The notes under the pieces: model-generated
What the model saw: only the letters and a program-made list of their open reading frames with translations
Told to the model about the DNA's origin: nothing
Database searches by the model: none
Position numbers and translations under genes: made by a program
From: Angelakisella sp.
Lineage (GTDB): Bacteria; Bacillota; Clostridia; Oscillospirales; Ruminococcaceae
Direction: 5' to 3'
Length of the DNA stretch: 13,534 nt
Assembly: GCA_013316495.1 (NCBI GenBank)
Contig: WSMP01000030.1
Location: forward strand, 1-13,534
Shown here: positions 7,745 to 13,534 of the stretch, piece after piece
How positions within the stretch are numbered: the first letter of the stretch is position 1
Layout: each line of letters starts with the position of its first letter

Positions 7745-8676
7745 TTTGACGCCTCCCTTAGGATAATCTCCGCCTCTTCCGCCACCTCCCGGAGGATTTG
7801 GGCGGCAGGCTGTTCCTTCTTCACCAGGGCGGCAATCTGTCCCGCCAGGAAGCAGCCTTTTTCACCGTCTCCCTCCTGGGCAGCCAGGCGCAAGGCCCCG
7901 GTTCCCAGGGCCTCCAGCTCCTGGTCCGGCATCCCGCCGTACTCCGCCTGCATGTAGCTGCGGGCGAAGGGGGTGCGCAGGCTGCGCACCGGGTGCCCCA
8001 GCCGCTTGCCGGTGACCATGGTGCACAGGTCCCCTGCCGCCAGAATCTTCTCCTTATAGACTGGGTGAACGGAGCATTCCTCCGCGCAAAGGAACCGGGT
8101 CCCCATCTGGACCCCGCAGGCCCCCAGCATCAGGGCAGCGGCCATCCCCCGGCCGTCGGCGATGCCACCGGCGGCGATAACCGGCAGGGTGGTGGCGTCC
8201 CGCACCTGGGGCACCAGCGCCATGGTGGTCAGTTCCCCCACATGGCCGCCGCTCTCCCCGCCCTCAGCAATGAGGGCGGCGGCCCCCAGGCGGCTCATCC
8301 GCTTTGCCATGGCCACCGAGGCCACCACCGGAACTACCTGGATACCGGCCTGCTTCCAGCTTTCCATGTATTTGGCGGGATTTCCGGCGCCGGTGGTCAC
8401 CACCTGTGCCCTTTCCTCCGCCACCACCTGGGCGACCTCGCCGGCATAGGGGCTTAGAAGCATGATGTTGACGCCGATGGGCTTTTGGGTCAGGGAGCGG
8501 GCCAGGCGCAGCTGCTCCTGGACATAGGCGGCAGGGGCATTCCCCGCCGCGATGATGCCCAGGCCGCCTCCCTCGGACACGGCGGCAGCCAGCCGTCCGT
8601 CGGCAATCCAGGCCATCCCACCCTGGAAGATGGGGTAGCGAATCCCCAGCCGCTCACAGATTTCAGACCGGAGCAT
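7732..8676 (-). CDS. fabK: FMN-dependent enoyl-ACP reductase (FabK type)
   Basis: This 314-aa TIM-barrel flavoprotein of the nitronate monooxygenase-like family would perform the last reduction of the FAS II cycle. It has the N-terminal YPIFQGGMAWIADGRLAAAVS (14-34), GLGIIAAG (38-45), the catalytic-histidine segment GGESGGHVGELTTM (139-152, H145), the phosphate-binding AAGGIADGRGMAAAL (168-182) and GVQMGTRFLCAEE (188-200). Position between acpP and fabD, with no fabI seen, supports FabK rather than a true nitronate monooxygenase. The ATG at 8676 is 4 nt after the acpP stop; longer in-frame starts would lie inside acpP. FabK enzymes are known to be insensitive to triclosan. Confidence 0.95.
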   Translation of the reverse strand: MLRSEICERLGIRYPIFQGGMAWIADGRLAAAVSEGGGLGIIAAGNAPAAYVQEQLRLARSLTQKPIGVNIMLLSPYAGEVAQVVAEERAQVVTTGAGNPAKYMESWKQAGIQVVPVVASVAMAKRMSRLGAAALIAEGGESGGHVGELTTMALVPQVRDATTLPVIAAGGIADGRGMAAALMLGACGVQMGTRFLCAEECSVHPVYKEKILAAGDLCTMVTGKRLGHPVRSLRTPFARSYMQAEYGGMPDQELEALGTGALRLAAQEGDGEKGCFLAGQIAALVKKEQPAAQILREVAEEAEIILREASKWVS

Positions 8677-8680
8677 CTTC

Positions 8681-8902
8681 TTACCCCCGCTTGCTTTGGA
8701 TAAAGCGGTCCAGGTCATCAATGGTCTCCACCTTCTGGTCCAGCTCAATCTCAATGCCAATTTCGTCCTCCAGGTTCATCAGCAGGTCCACCGTGTCCAG
8801 GGAATCAATGCCCAGGTCGGAAAACTTGCTTTCCGGCTTCACCGTGGCGGGGTCGCACCCCACCCGCTCTGCAACAATCTTCGCAATCGTCTCAAAATAC
8901 AT
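8681..8902 (-). CDS. acpP: Acyl carrier protein
   Basis: This 73-aa acidic carrier has the phosphopantetheine attachment motif LGIDSLDTVDL (30-40) with S34 as the modified serine, and a typical acidic helix II (NLEDEIGIEIELD). The ATG at 8902 was chosen because GGAGG lies 9 nt upstream and the protein then begins MYFETIAKIV, as in other ACPs. An ATG two codons earlier (8908) is only 3 nt from GGAGG, and one at 8926 lacks a site and adds an atypical KFWRR stretch. It is the first gene of the FAS II operon and is transcribed divergently from the receiver-alarmone synthetase gene. Confidence 0.96.
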   Translation of the reverse strand: MYFETIAKIVAERVGCDPATVKPESKFSDLGIDSLDTVDLLMNLEDEIGIEIELDQKVETIDDLDRFIQSKRG

Positions 8903-8975
8903 TGCCATACGCCTCCAAAATTTCATCTTCCGGCGGCCACAGCCGCCCCTTGGCTTTCATGATACAGCGGCAGCT

Positions 8976-9006
8976 GTTCCTCCAAAACACCGGGGGAGTT
9001 CCTCCA
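8976..9006. repeat. 9-bp direct repeat, 22-bp period, upstream of acpP
   Basis: GTTCCTCCA occurs at 8976-8984 and again at 8998-9006, so the copies sit on the same face of the helix about two turns apart. On the minus strand each reads TGGAGGAAC. Such spacing is typical of tandem operator half-sites. Chance occurrence in a purine-rich leader is also plausible, because part of each copy resembles a ribosome binding site. Confidence 0.35.
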
Positions 9007-9110
9007 GCGTTCCAAAAGTATGAAGTTTTTTTGAATTCCGGCAGACAAAGGGCGTATTTCCATCTTGTTTCGTCAAATATCCTGGAAAGACAAAAAAATT
9101 CGGCAAGATT

Positions 9111-9139
9111 CTGGCAATTTCCGCCGAATATGCTATAAT
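9111..9139 (+). promoter_or_regulatory. Sigma-A-type promoter of the receiver-alarmone synthetase gene
   Basis: The -10 TATAAT is at 9134-9139 and is extended by TG at 9131-9132 (TGCTATAAT). A weak -35 CTGGCA lies at 9111-9116 with a 17-bp spacer. Transcription would start near 9146, leaving a leader of about 54 nt before the GTG at 9200. A good extended -10 commonly compensates for a poor -35. Confidence 0.7.
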
Positions 9140-9199
9140 AGATGATAATGGGAAAGTTGCCCCTGTTTTTAGATGGAGGGGGCACAGGGAGGGAGCACG

Positions 9200-10276
9200 G
9201 TGCAGAAGATTTTGGTGGTAGACGACGCGGCCCTGAACCGGGAGCTGCTGCGGGAACTGCTGGCGGACGAATATTTGGTGGATACGGTGGAGGACGGGGA
9301 GCAGGCTCTGCGCAGGCTCCGGGAGGAGGGGCACAGCATGGCGGCCCTGCTGCTGGACCTGAACATGCCCCGGATGAGCGGCTTTGCCGTCCTGGAGGAG
9401 ATGCGCCGCCACCACTGGACCCAGCATATCCCGGTGCTTATCATCAGCGGGGAATACTCCCCGGAGGTGGAAAACCGCTGCTTCGAGCTGGGGGTCTCCG
9501 ACTTTATCCACAAGCCCTTTGAAAGCTCCATCGTCAAAAACCGGGTCCGCAACTCCATCACCCTGTTTGGCTACAAAAAACATCTTGAGCAGACGGTAGA
9601 GGAGCAGGCGGAGACCCTGAAGGAGCAAAAGCGAATTATCCAGATGCAGGCGGAGCAGCTGAAGACCACCGAGGCCTTCAACCGCCTGATGGTGGAATAC
9701 CGCGCCGCCATCATGGAGATGGAAACCCGGCTCCAGGTGCTTAACGCCGATTTTTCCCACGCCTACAACCGCAACCCCTTCGAGTCCATCAAAAGCCGCC
9801 TCAAGTCCCTCACCAGCATCTATGAAAAGCTGGGGCGACGGGGAATCCCCCTCACGGTGGAGAGCATCCGGGAAAACCTCACCGACGTGGCGGGGCTGCG
9901 GGTCATCTGCTCCTTTCCGGACGATATTTACCGCCTGGCGGAGCTTATCACCACCCAGGACGACATCCTGCTGCTGCGGAAAAAGGACTATATCCAAAAT
10001 CCCAAGCCCAATGGCTACCGGAGCCTTCACCTGATTTTGGCGGTGCCCATCTATCTTTCCAATGAAAAGAAGCACATGAAGGTGGAGGTGCAGTTTCGCA
10101 CCATCGCCATGGACTTCTGGGCCAGCCTGGAACACAAGCTGAAATACAAGCGGGATGTGGACAACGCCGACAGCATTGTCCGGCAGCTGAAGACCTGCGC
10201 CGATTCCATCGAGCTTTTGGACCTCCAGATGCAGGCCATTCGGGACCAAATCGACCACTCCCGCAGCCCAGTATAA
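9200..10276 (+). CDS. Response-regulator receiver fused to (p)ppGpp synthetase domain
   Basis: This 358-aa protein has a CheY-like receiver (1-120) with acidic pocket D8/D9, phosphoacceptor D53 in LLDLNMP, S83 and K105 (HKPF). A predicted coiled coil (about 125-165, EEQAETLKEQKRIIQMQAEQL) joins it to a RelA/SpoT synthetase domain (about 165-345). Synthetase features are SIKSRLKSLTSIYEKL (196-211), LTDVAGLRVICSF (227-239, D229), DYIQNPKPNGYRSLHL (263-278, Y273 and H277) and KVEVQFRTIAMDFWASLEH (294-312, E297). The NGYRS and FRT-AM-FWA-LEH patterns match small alarmone synthetases (RelQ/RelP type). No HD hydrolase, TGS or ACT domain is present. The start chosen is GTG 9200, with GGAGGG 6 nt upstream; an ATG at 9173 lacks a site. 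The inferred role is making (p)ppGpp under control of receiver phosphorylation. No histidine kinase gene is in the window. Confidence 0.93.
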   Translation: MQKILVVDDAALNRELLRELLADEYLVDTVEDGEQALRRLREEGHSMAALLLDLNMPRMSGFAVLEEMRRHHWTQHIPVLIISGEYSPEVENRCFELGVSDFIHKPFESSIVKNRVRNSITLFGYKKHLEQTVEEQAETLKEQKRIIQMQAEQLKTTEAFNRLMVEYRAAIMEMETRLQVLNADFSHAYNRNPFESIKSRLKSLTSIYEKLGRRGIPLTVESIRENLTDVAGLRVICSFPDDIYRLAELITTQDDILLLRKKDYIQNPKPNGYRSLHLILAVPIYLSNEKKHMKVEVQFRTIAMDFWASLEHKLKYKRDVDNADSIVRQLKTCADSIELLDLQMQAIRDQIDHSRSPV

Positions 10277-10338
10277 GAACCTGTATTCACAACCGTCCAT
10301 CGCCCTGCCTGCATTGTCCGGTTGTGAATACAGGTTCT
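10276..10338. repeat. Perfect 20-bp inverted repeat abutting the synthetase stop codon
   Basis: AGAACCTGTATTCACAACCG at 10276-10295 is exactly complementary in reverse to 10319-10338, around a 23-nt loop. The first base of the left arm is the last base of the TAA stop. It has no T-tract immediately after it, and a separate intrinsic terminator follows, so a terminator role alone does not explain it. It could be a short non-autonomous (MITE-like) or REP-like palindromic element, or an mRNA-stabilising hairpin. No clear target-site duplication was seen. Confidence 0.75.
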
Positions 10339-10343
10339 AAACA

Positions 10344-10375
10344 AAAAAGCAGGGCCTTGCTTGGTCCTGCTTTTT
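10344..10375. terminator. Bidirectional intrinsic terminator between convergent genes
   Basis: AAAAAGCAGGGCC (10344-10356) pairs with GGTCCTGCTTTTT (10363-10375) around TTGCTT, with one G-T pair on the plus strand. The A-tract and T-tract flanks make it usable for the plus-strand alarmone synthetase transcript and for the minus-strand radical SAM/DUF4130 transcript. Confidence 0.9.
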
Positions 10376-10392
10376 GGCTTTTAGAAGCGAAT

Positions 10393-11232
10393 TTATTGCC
10401 CCGCCGCCCTGGAAAGAAGGGGGCGGCCTTTTACCGGCAGCTTTTCCCCCTGGGAGCTGGGGCCCTCCAGGCGCTTTGGGGGCCTTGCCCCCGGCATCTC
10501 CAGCATATGGTTCCAAAAGCGCTTGGGGCAGTGGTTCATGCGGCATTTGGGGTTCAGCCGCTCCTGGATGGCGATGGTATCGTAGTACCGCCGCCACAGC
10601 TCTTGAAACTGCTCTTCCCCAGGGGAGGGAGCGGCCAGCACCAGGTCCTCCAGGGGCTGGATTTCCATCCGTCCCCTTTGGTGGAGCAGCACCGCCCCGT
10701 GGGCCACATCGTGGATGAGGAAGGTCTCCCCCGGAAAACGGGCCGCAAAGTGTCCGCCCATCAGGGGCAGAACAAATGCCTTGGGCTCGATGCGGGCCGC
10801 CAGCACCCCCTGGCGCTCCTCAAACCGCAAAAATTCCAGGAGCAAGTGGGCCTCGTTGTGAACCTGCCGCTGGAGCTGGAAGGCCCTGGCCACCACCGGA
10901 TCCCCCAAATAACCGGCGATGCCCCGTCCCCGGCGGAAGGCCTCGCAGAGAAAGTCGTGGAGGGCCAAGGCCTTGTCCTCCGCTCCGGAGAGAAAAGCCA
11001 CCTCGGTCCAACGGGCGGCCTCGTGGGAGAGCTGCCGCAGCTTGCGCCACACCTGGGCGGCCTCCTCCCGGTCGGCGGGGATGGTCAATTCCGGAGCCAG
11101 GGAGGTGCTGGGCTCCCCCTCCTCCCAAATATCCAGGGGCAGCCGTCCGGTGCGGCAGCTTTCAAAAACACAGCAGAGAAGCCCCGGCAGGCTCCCATCG
11201 TAGCGGTAAATCAAATTTGCCCGGTCAGACAT
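10393..11232 (-). CDS. DUF4130-type DNA-metabolism protein (TIGR03915-like)
   Basis: This 279-aa protein matches, by eye, the family found next to the radical SAM protein upstream. The N-terminal IYRYDGSLPGLLCCVFE (8-24) and the C-terminal DUF4130 region with FVLPLMGGHFAARFPGETFLIHDVAHGAVLLHQ (153-185) and RLNPKCRMNHCPKRFWNHMLEM (225-246) are characteristic. The family is linked in databases to uracil-DNA glycosylase-like proteins, but its reaction is not established as far as I know. A basic, proline-containing tail (about 247-279) extends beyond the usual end. The ATG at 11232 is chosen because it gives the family N-terminus; it overlaps the radical SAM gene by 22 nt, with GAGAGG about 10 nt upstream. 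It probably acts with that protein under SOS control. Confidence 0.87.
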   Translation of the reverse strand: MSDRANLIYRYDGSLPGLLCCVFESCRTGRLPLDIWEEGEPSTSLAPELTIPADREEAAQVWRKLRQLSHEAARWTEVAFLSGAEDKALALHDFLCEAFRRGRGIAGYLGDPVVARAFQLQRQVHNEAHLLLEFLRFEERQGVLAARIEPKAFVLPLMGGHFAARFPGETFLIHDVAHGAVLLHQRGRMEIQPLEDLVLAAPSPGEEQFQELWRRYYDTIAIQERLNPKCRMNHCPKRFWNHMLEMPGARPPKRLEGPSSQGEKLPVKGRPLLSRAAGQ

Positions 11233-12527
11233 TGCATCACGTCCTCTCTGGTAAGTTGTTCCTGGCTTGGCCCGAAAAGGGAGAGCTGCTCCCCCTGGGG
11301 GTGCTGGGCCGCCAGCAGCTCCTGGTCCTTTTGGGAGATAAGGGCCCGCAGCACCCCGTCCTGGGTCACCCGCAGCCCCTCCGGGGCCTTGCCGCCGCAA
11401 AGGAGAAAATACTGGGCCCGTTTCAGCACCACGCCAATCTTCCGCAGGTGCGGCCAGTCCAGCCGGCTGTGGCGCCGGGCGGTAAGAATCCGCTGGGCGC
11501 TCTTCACCCCAATGCCCGGCACCCGCAGCAGCGTTTCATAGGGGGCGGTGTTCACCTCCACCGGGAACTGCTCCAGATGGTTTAACGCCCAGTTGCACTT
11601 GGGGTCCACATAGGGGCTGAAGGAGGGGTGCTCCTCGTCCAGCAGCTCCTCCGCGGCGAAGCCGTAGAACCGCAGCAGCCAGTCCGCCTGGTAGAGGCGG
11701 TGCTCCCGCAGCAAGGGGGGCTTGCTCCCGGCGGGCAGCAGGGCGTCCTGCACCACCGGCACATAGGCGGAAAAGAAGACCCGCTTCAGCTGGTACTTTT
11801 TGTACAGCCCCTGGGTCAGCCGCAGGATAGTCAAATCACTTTCCGGGGTGGCCCCCACAATCATCTGGGTGCTTTGCCCCGCCGGGGCAAACTGGGGGGC
11901 GTGGCGGTACCGGACAAGATCGGTGCTATTTTCCCGGATGCCATCCCGGATAAAGCCCATGGGGCCCAGGATGGAGGACTTGGTTTTTTCCGGGCAGAGG
12001 CGGGATAAGCTTTGGCTGCTGGGCATTTCGATGTTGACGCTGATGCGGTCCGCCAGAAGCGCCAGCCGCCGGGTGAGGGCCTCGTCGGCGCCGGGGATAG
12101 CCTTGACGTGGATATATCCCCCAAAGCGGTACTCCTGCCGGAGAATCTCCAGCACCCGCAGCATCCGCTCCGAGGTGTGGTCGGCGTCCCTCATCACGCC
12201 GGAGGAAAGAAACAGCCCCTCAATATAATTGCGGCGGTAGAACTGGATGGTAAGGTCCGCCAGCTCCTGGGGAGTGAAGGCGGCGCGGGGCACGTCGTTG
12301 GAGCGGCGGTTGATGCAGTACCGGCAGTCATAGACACAGTAGTTGGTCATCAGCACCTTTAGGAGGGAGATGCACCGCCCGTCGGCGGCAAAGCTGTGGC
12401 AAAGCCCGGCGGTAAAGCAGTTGCCAATCCCCCCTGCCGGGGTGCTGCGGCTGCTGCCGCTGGAGGTACAGGCCGCGTCGTATTTGGCGGCGTCGGAAAG
12501 GATTTCCAGCTTTTCCATCAGCTCCAC
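11211..12527 (-). CDS. Putative DNA modification/repair radical SAM protein (TIGR03916-like)
   Basis: This 438-aa protein has the radical SAM cluster motif CVYDCRYC (C64, C68, C71), plus earlier cysteines C20, C37, C43 and C52 in the segment KYDAACTSSGS...CHSFAADGRC that is typical of this family. A helix-hairpin-helix, YETLLRVPGIGVKSAQRIL (330-348), near the C-terminus suggests DNA binding. It overlaps the DUF4130 partner gene by 22 nt. The start is GTG at 12527 with AAAGGGGG 8 nt upstream; an ATG three codons later is the alternative. A near-consensus promoter and a LexA box lie just upstream. The family name implies DNA repair or modification, but the substrate is unknown. Confidence 0.92.
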   Translation of the reverse strand: MELMEKLEILSDAAKYDAACTSSGSSRSTPAGGIGNCFTAGLCHSFAADGRCISLLKVLMTNYCVYDCRYCINRRSNDVPRAAFTPQELADLTIQFYRRNYIEGLFLSSGVMRDADHTSERMLRVLEILRQEYRFGGYIHVKAIPGADEALTRRLALLADRISVNIEMPSSQSLSRLCPEKTKSSILGPMGFIRDGIRENSTDLVRYRHAPQFAPAGQSTQMIVGATPESDLTILRLTQGLYKKYQLKRVFFSAYVPVVQDALLPAGSKPPLLREHRLYQADWLLRFYGFAAEELLDEEHPSFSPYVDPKCNWALNHLEQFPVEVNTAPYETLLRVPGIGVKSAQRILTARRHSRLDWPHLRKIGVVLKRAQYFLLCGGKAPEGLRVTQDGVLRALISQKDQELLAAQHPQGEQLSLFGPSQEQLTREDVMQCLTGQI

Positions 12528-12555
12528 CTGGGCGGCCCCCTTTCAGCAGGATTTT

Positions 12556-12567
12556 GAACGTTTGTTC
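12556..12567 (-). promoter_or_regulatory. LexA/SOS box
   Basis: On the minus strand the site reads GAACAAACGTTC, matching the inner 12 positions of the Bacillus-type consensus CGAACRNRYGTTYC; only the outermost C at each end differs. It lies immediately downstream of the -10 element, over the predicted transcription start (about 12568), where bound LexA would block RNA polymerase. Confidence 0.85.
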
Positions 12568-12574
12568 TTTACTT

Positions 12575-12603
12575 ATTCTACCCCTTTTCCTTCCATTTGT
12601 CAA
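12575..12603 (-). promoter_or_regulatory. Sigma-A promoter of the radical SAM/DUF4130 operon
   Basis: A perfect -35 TTGACA (12603-12598), a 17-bp spacer and the -10 TAGAAT (12580-12575, 5 of 6 matches) read toward the radical SAM gene. The predicted start is near 12568, giving a leader of about 40 nt. Strong promoters with a LexA box over the start are typical of tightly repressed SOS genes. Confidence 0.88.
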
Positions 12604-12642
12604 CAGGAAAATCCAACCACCGGCCTCCCTTTTCCCTACAGC

Positions 12643-12669
12643 AAAAAACGGCACCCTTTCGGATACCGT
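12643..12669 (-). terminator. Intrinsic terminator of the ABC transporter operon
   Basis: On the minus strand ACGGTATCC pairs with GGGTGCCGT (two G-T pairs) around a GAAA tetraloop, followed by a run of six T. It lies 12 nt past the ABC ATPase stop and 40 nt before the radical SAM promoter, so it isolates the SOS operon from read-through. Confidence 0.88.
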
Positions 12670-12681
12670 CCCGGTTTGTGT

Positions 12682-13353
12682 TCAGCTGTGCAGCTCCCCA
12701 TCCACAATTCGCACCACCCGGTGGGCGTACCGGGCCACCTTTTCATCGTGGGTAATCATCACAATGGTGTTCCCCAGGCCGTTGAGCTCCACAAACAGCT
12801 CCAGCACCTCCCGGCCGGTGGCGGAATCCAGCGCCCCGGTGGGCTCGTCTGCCAGGAGGATGCTGGGCCGCCCCACCAGCGCCCTGGCGATGGCCACCCG
12901 CTGCTGCTGGCCGCCGGAAAGCTCGCTGGGCTTGTGGGTGACCCGTTCCCCCAGGCCCAGCAGGCGGATGGTCTCCATACACTGCTCCTCCGCCTCCCGG
13001 CGGCTGCTGCCCCGGATAAGCACTGGCATACAGATATTTTGCAGCACGGTGTACCGGGGGATAAGCTGGTACTTTTGGAAGATGAAGCCGATTTTTTCAT
13101 TGCGCACCTGGGTCAGCTGGTCGTCCTTCATGGCGCTGATTTCCGCGCCGTCCAGCTGGTAGCTGCCGGTATCGGCGGTATCCATACAGCCGACAATGTT
13201 CATAAGGGTGGACTTTCCGGAGCCGGAGGGTCCCAAAATAGCCAAGAACTCCCCCCGCTCCACCGTCAGGTTTACCTCCCGCAGGGCATGGAGGCTCTCC
13301 GCCCCCATTTTGTAGTATTTGTTGATGCCCTCCATCTGGATGATATGCTCCAT
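12682..13353 (-). CDS. ABC transporter ATP-binding protein, MacB/LolD type
   Basis: This 223-aa cytoplasmic ATPase has Walker A GPSGSGKST (41-49), the Q-loop FQKYQLIP (92-99, Q93), the signature LSGGQQQR (145-152), Walker B ILLADEPTGALD (165-176) and the switch histidine H202 (THD). The pattern is that of the exporter/lipoprotein-release subfamily (COG1136), which pairs with a FtsX-like permease and often a HlyD-type adaptor. ATG at 13353 has GGGAGGAG about 9 nt upstream. It follows the preceding gene by 16 nt and is the last gene of its operon, so its permease must be upstream outside the window or elsewhere. The substrate is unknown. Confidence 0.93.
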   Translation of the reverse strand: MEHIIQMEGINKYYKMGAESLHALREVNLTVERGEFLAILGPSGSGKSTLMNIVGCMDTADTGSYQLDGAEISAMKDDQLTQVRNEKIGFIFQKYQLIPRYTVLQNICMPVLIRGSSRREAEEQCMETIRLLGLGERVTHKPSELSGGQQQRVAIARALVGRPSILLADEPTGALDSATGREVLELFVELNGLGNTIVMITHDEKVARYAHRVVRIVDGELHS

Positions 13354-13369
13354 AGCAAATGCTCCTCCC

Positions 13370-13534
13370 TTACGATAAGGCTTGCAGGACCTGCACCTGG
13401 GCGGGGGTCTCCCCGTCCTCCCGGAGAGTGATGGTCACCAGCAGCTCGGTGGAAAGGCTGTTAAACCCCCGGCTGGCCCCGGTGAGGGTGATGACCTCCG
13501 CCCCCACCGGAATCTGGTAGAGGGTGGTTTCCCC
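13370..13534 (-). CDS. Unassigned protein, C-terminal 54 residues only
   Basis: An open frame enters from the right edge and ends at TAA (13372-13370). The visible part begins GETTLYQIPVGAEVITLTG and ends AQVQVLQALS. It alternates hydrophobic and polar residues, suggesting beta strands, and has no transmembrane segment. Sitting 16 nt before an exporter-type ATPase gene, it could be the end of a HlyD/MacA-like adaptor, which is often found there; the fragment is too short to recognise the family and this is inference from context. It does not look like the membrane end of a FtsX-type permease. Confidence 0.6.
   Translation of the reverse strand, partial: GETTLYQIPVGAEVITLTGASRGFNSLSTELLVTITLREDGETPAQVQVLQALS

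Larger units (their letters stand above)
8903..9199. other. Divergent intergenic region between acpP and the alarmone synthetase gene
   Basis: This region of about 300 nt is more AT-rich in its middle than the genes around it. It contains the plus-strand promoter (listed separately), a GC hairpin in the acpP leader (GGCGGC at 8932-8937, GCCGCC at 8942-8947) and a 9-bp direct repeat (listed separately). No convincing minus-strand promoter was found: TTGACG at 9076-9071 has no -10 at a proper distance, and TATCAT at 8964-8959 has no good -35. No FapR-type palindrome was recognised. No credible gene was found. Confidence 0.6.

Noticed and set aside
7732..8676. Nitronate monooxygenase as the function of the FabK-like protein
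   Set aside because: Same superfamily, but position between acpP and fabD in a complete FAS II operon lacking another enoyl reductase favours FabK.
8892..8959. A possible 22-codon leader peptide (MKAKGRLWPPEDEILEAYGNVF) on the minus strand ending over the acpP start
   Set aside because: The nearest GGAGG is about 17 nt from its ATG, no run of regulatory codons is seen, and it overlaps the acpP start region in another frame.
9071..9076. TTGACG on the minus strand as the -35 of the fab operon
   Set aside because: No -10-like hexamer occurs 15-19 bp downstream, so it is not called as a promoter.
8957..10300. A 447-codon open frame on the minus strand opposite the alarmone synthetase gene
   Set aside because: It lies antisense to a gene with clear receiver and synthetase motifs and has no recognisable domain or ribosome binding site.
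10276..10338. The 20-bp inverted repeat as the transcription terminator of the synthetase gene
   Set aside because: It is not followed by a T-tract; the adjacent hairpin at 10344-10375 has the proper form.

Overview
The window looks like a stretch of chromosome from a GC-rich, low-G+C-lineage-type Gram-positive anaerobe, most likely a Clostridia/Oscillospirales gut bacterium. The clues are a single compact fatty-acid (FAS II) plus acetyl-CoA carboxylase operon using FabK as enoyl reductase, strong GGAGG-type ribosome binding sites, a Bacillus-type LexA box (GAAC-N4-GTTC), and a radical SAM/DUF4130 DNA-metabolism pair common in Clostridia. The lineage is inferred from gene content, not from any marker gene.

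Region 1 (1-8902, minus strand) is one operon read right to left: acpP, fabK, fabD, fabG, fabF, accB, fabZ, accC, accD, accA, then an AMP-forming acyl-CoA synthetase that runs off the left edge. Genes overlap or are 1-4 nt apart, except for a 137-nt gap with a hairpin between fabG and fabF. Together they make malonyl-CoA (AccABCD), load it onto ACP (FabD) and run the elongation cycle (FabF, FabG, FabZ, FabK). No fabH and no FapR- or FabT-type regulator gene is present in the window.

Region 2 (8903-10390) holds the divergent intergenic region and, on the plus strand, a single gene encoding a CheY-like receiver domain joined by a coiled coil to a small-alarmone-synthetase-type (p)ppGpp synthetase domain, with no hydrolase domain. 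This is the most unusual gene here: it suggests phosphorylation-controlled alarmone synthesis, encoded back to back with acpP. It is followed by a perfect 20-bp inverted repeat that touches its stop codon and then a bidirectional intrinsic terminator.

Region 3 (10393-12603, minus strand) is a two-gene operon: a radical SAM protein with a C-terminal helix-hairpin-helix, overlapping a DUF4130-type protein. It is preceded by a near-consensus sigma-A promoter (TTGACA, 17 bp, TAGAAT) with a LexA/SOS box at the predicted transcription start, which supports a DNA-damage role.

Region 4 (12643-13534, minus strand) is the end of an ABC export operon: the last 54 codons of an unassigned gene, a MacB/LolD-type ATPase, and a strong intrinsic terminator. 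No RNA genes, CRISPR arrays, transposase genes or phage genes were seen.
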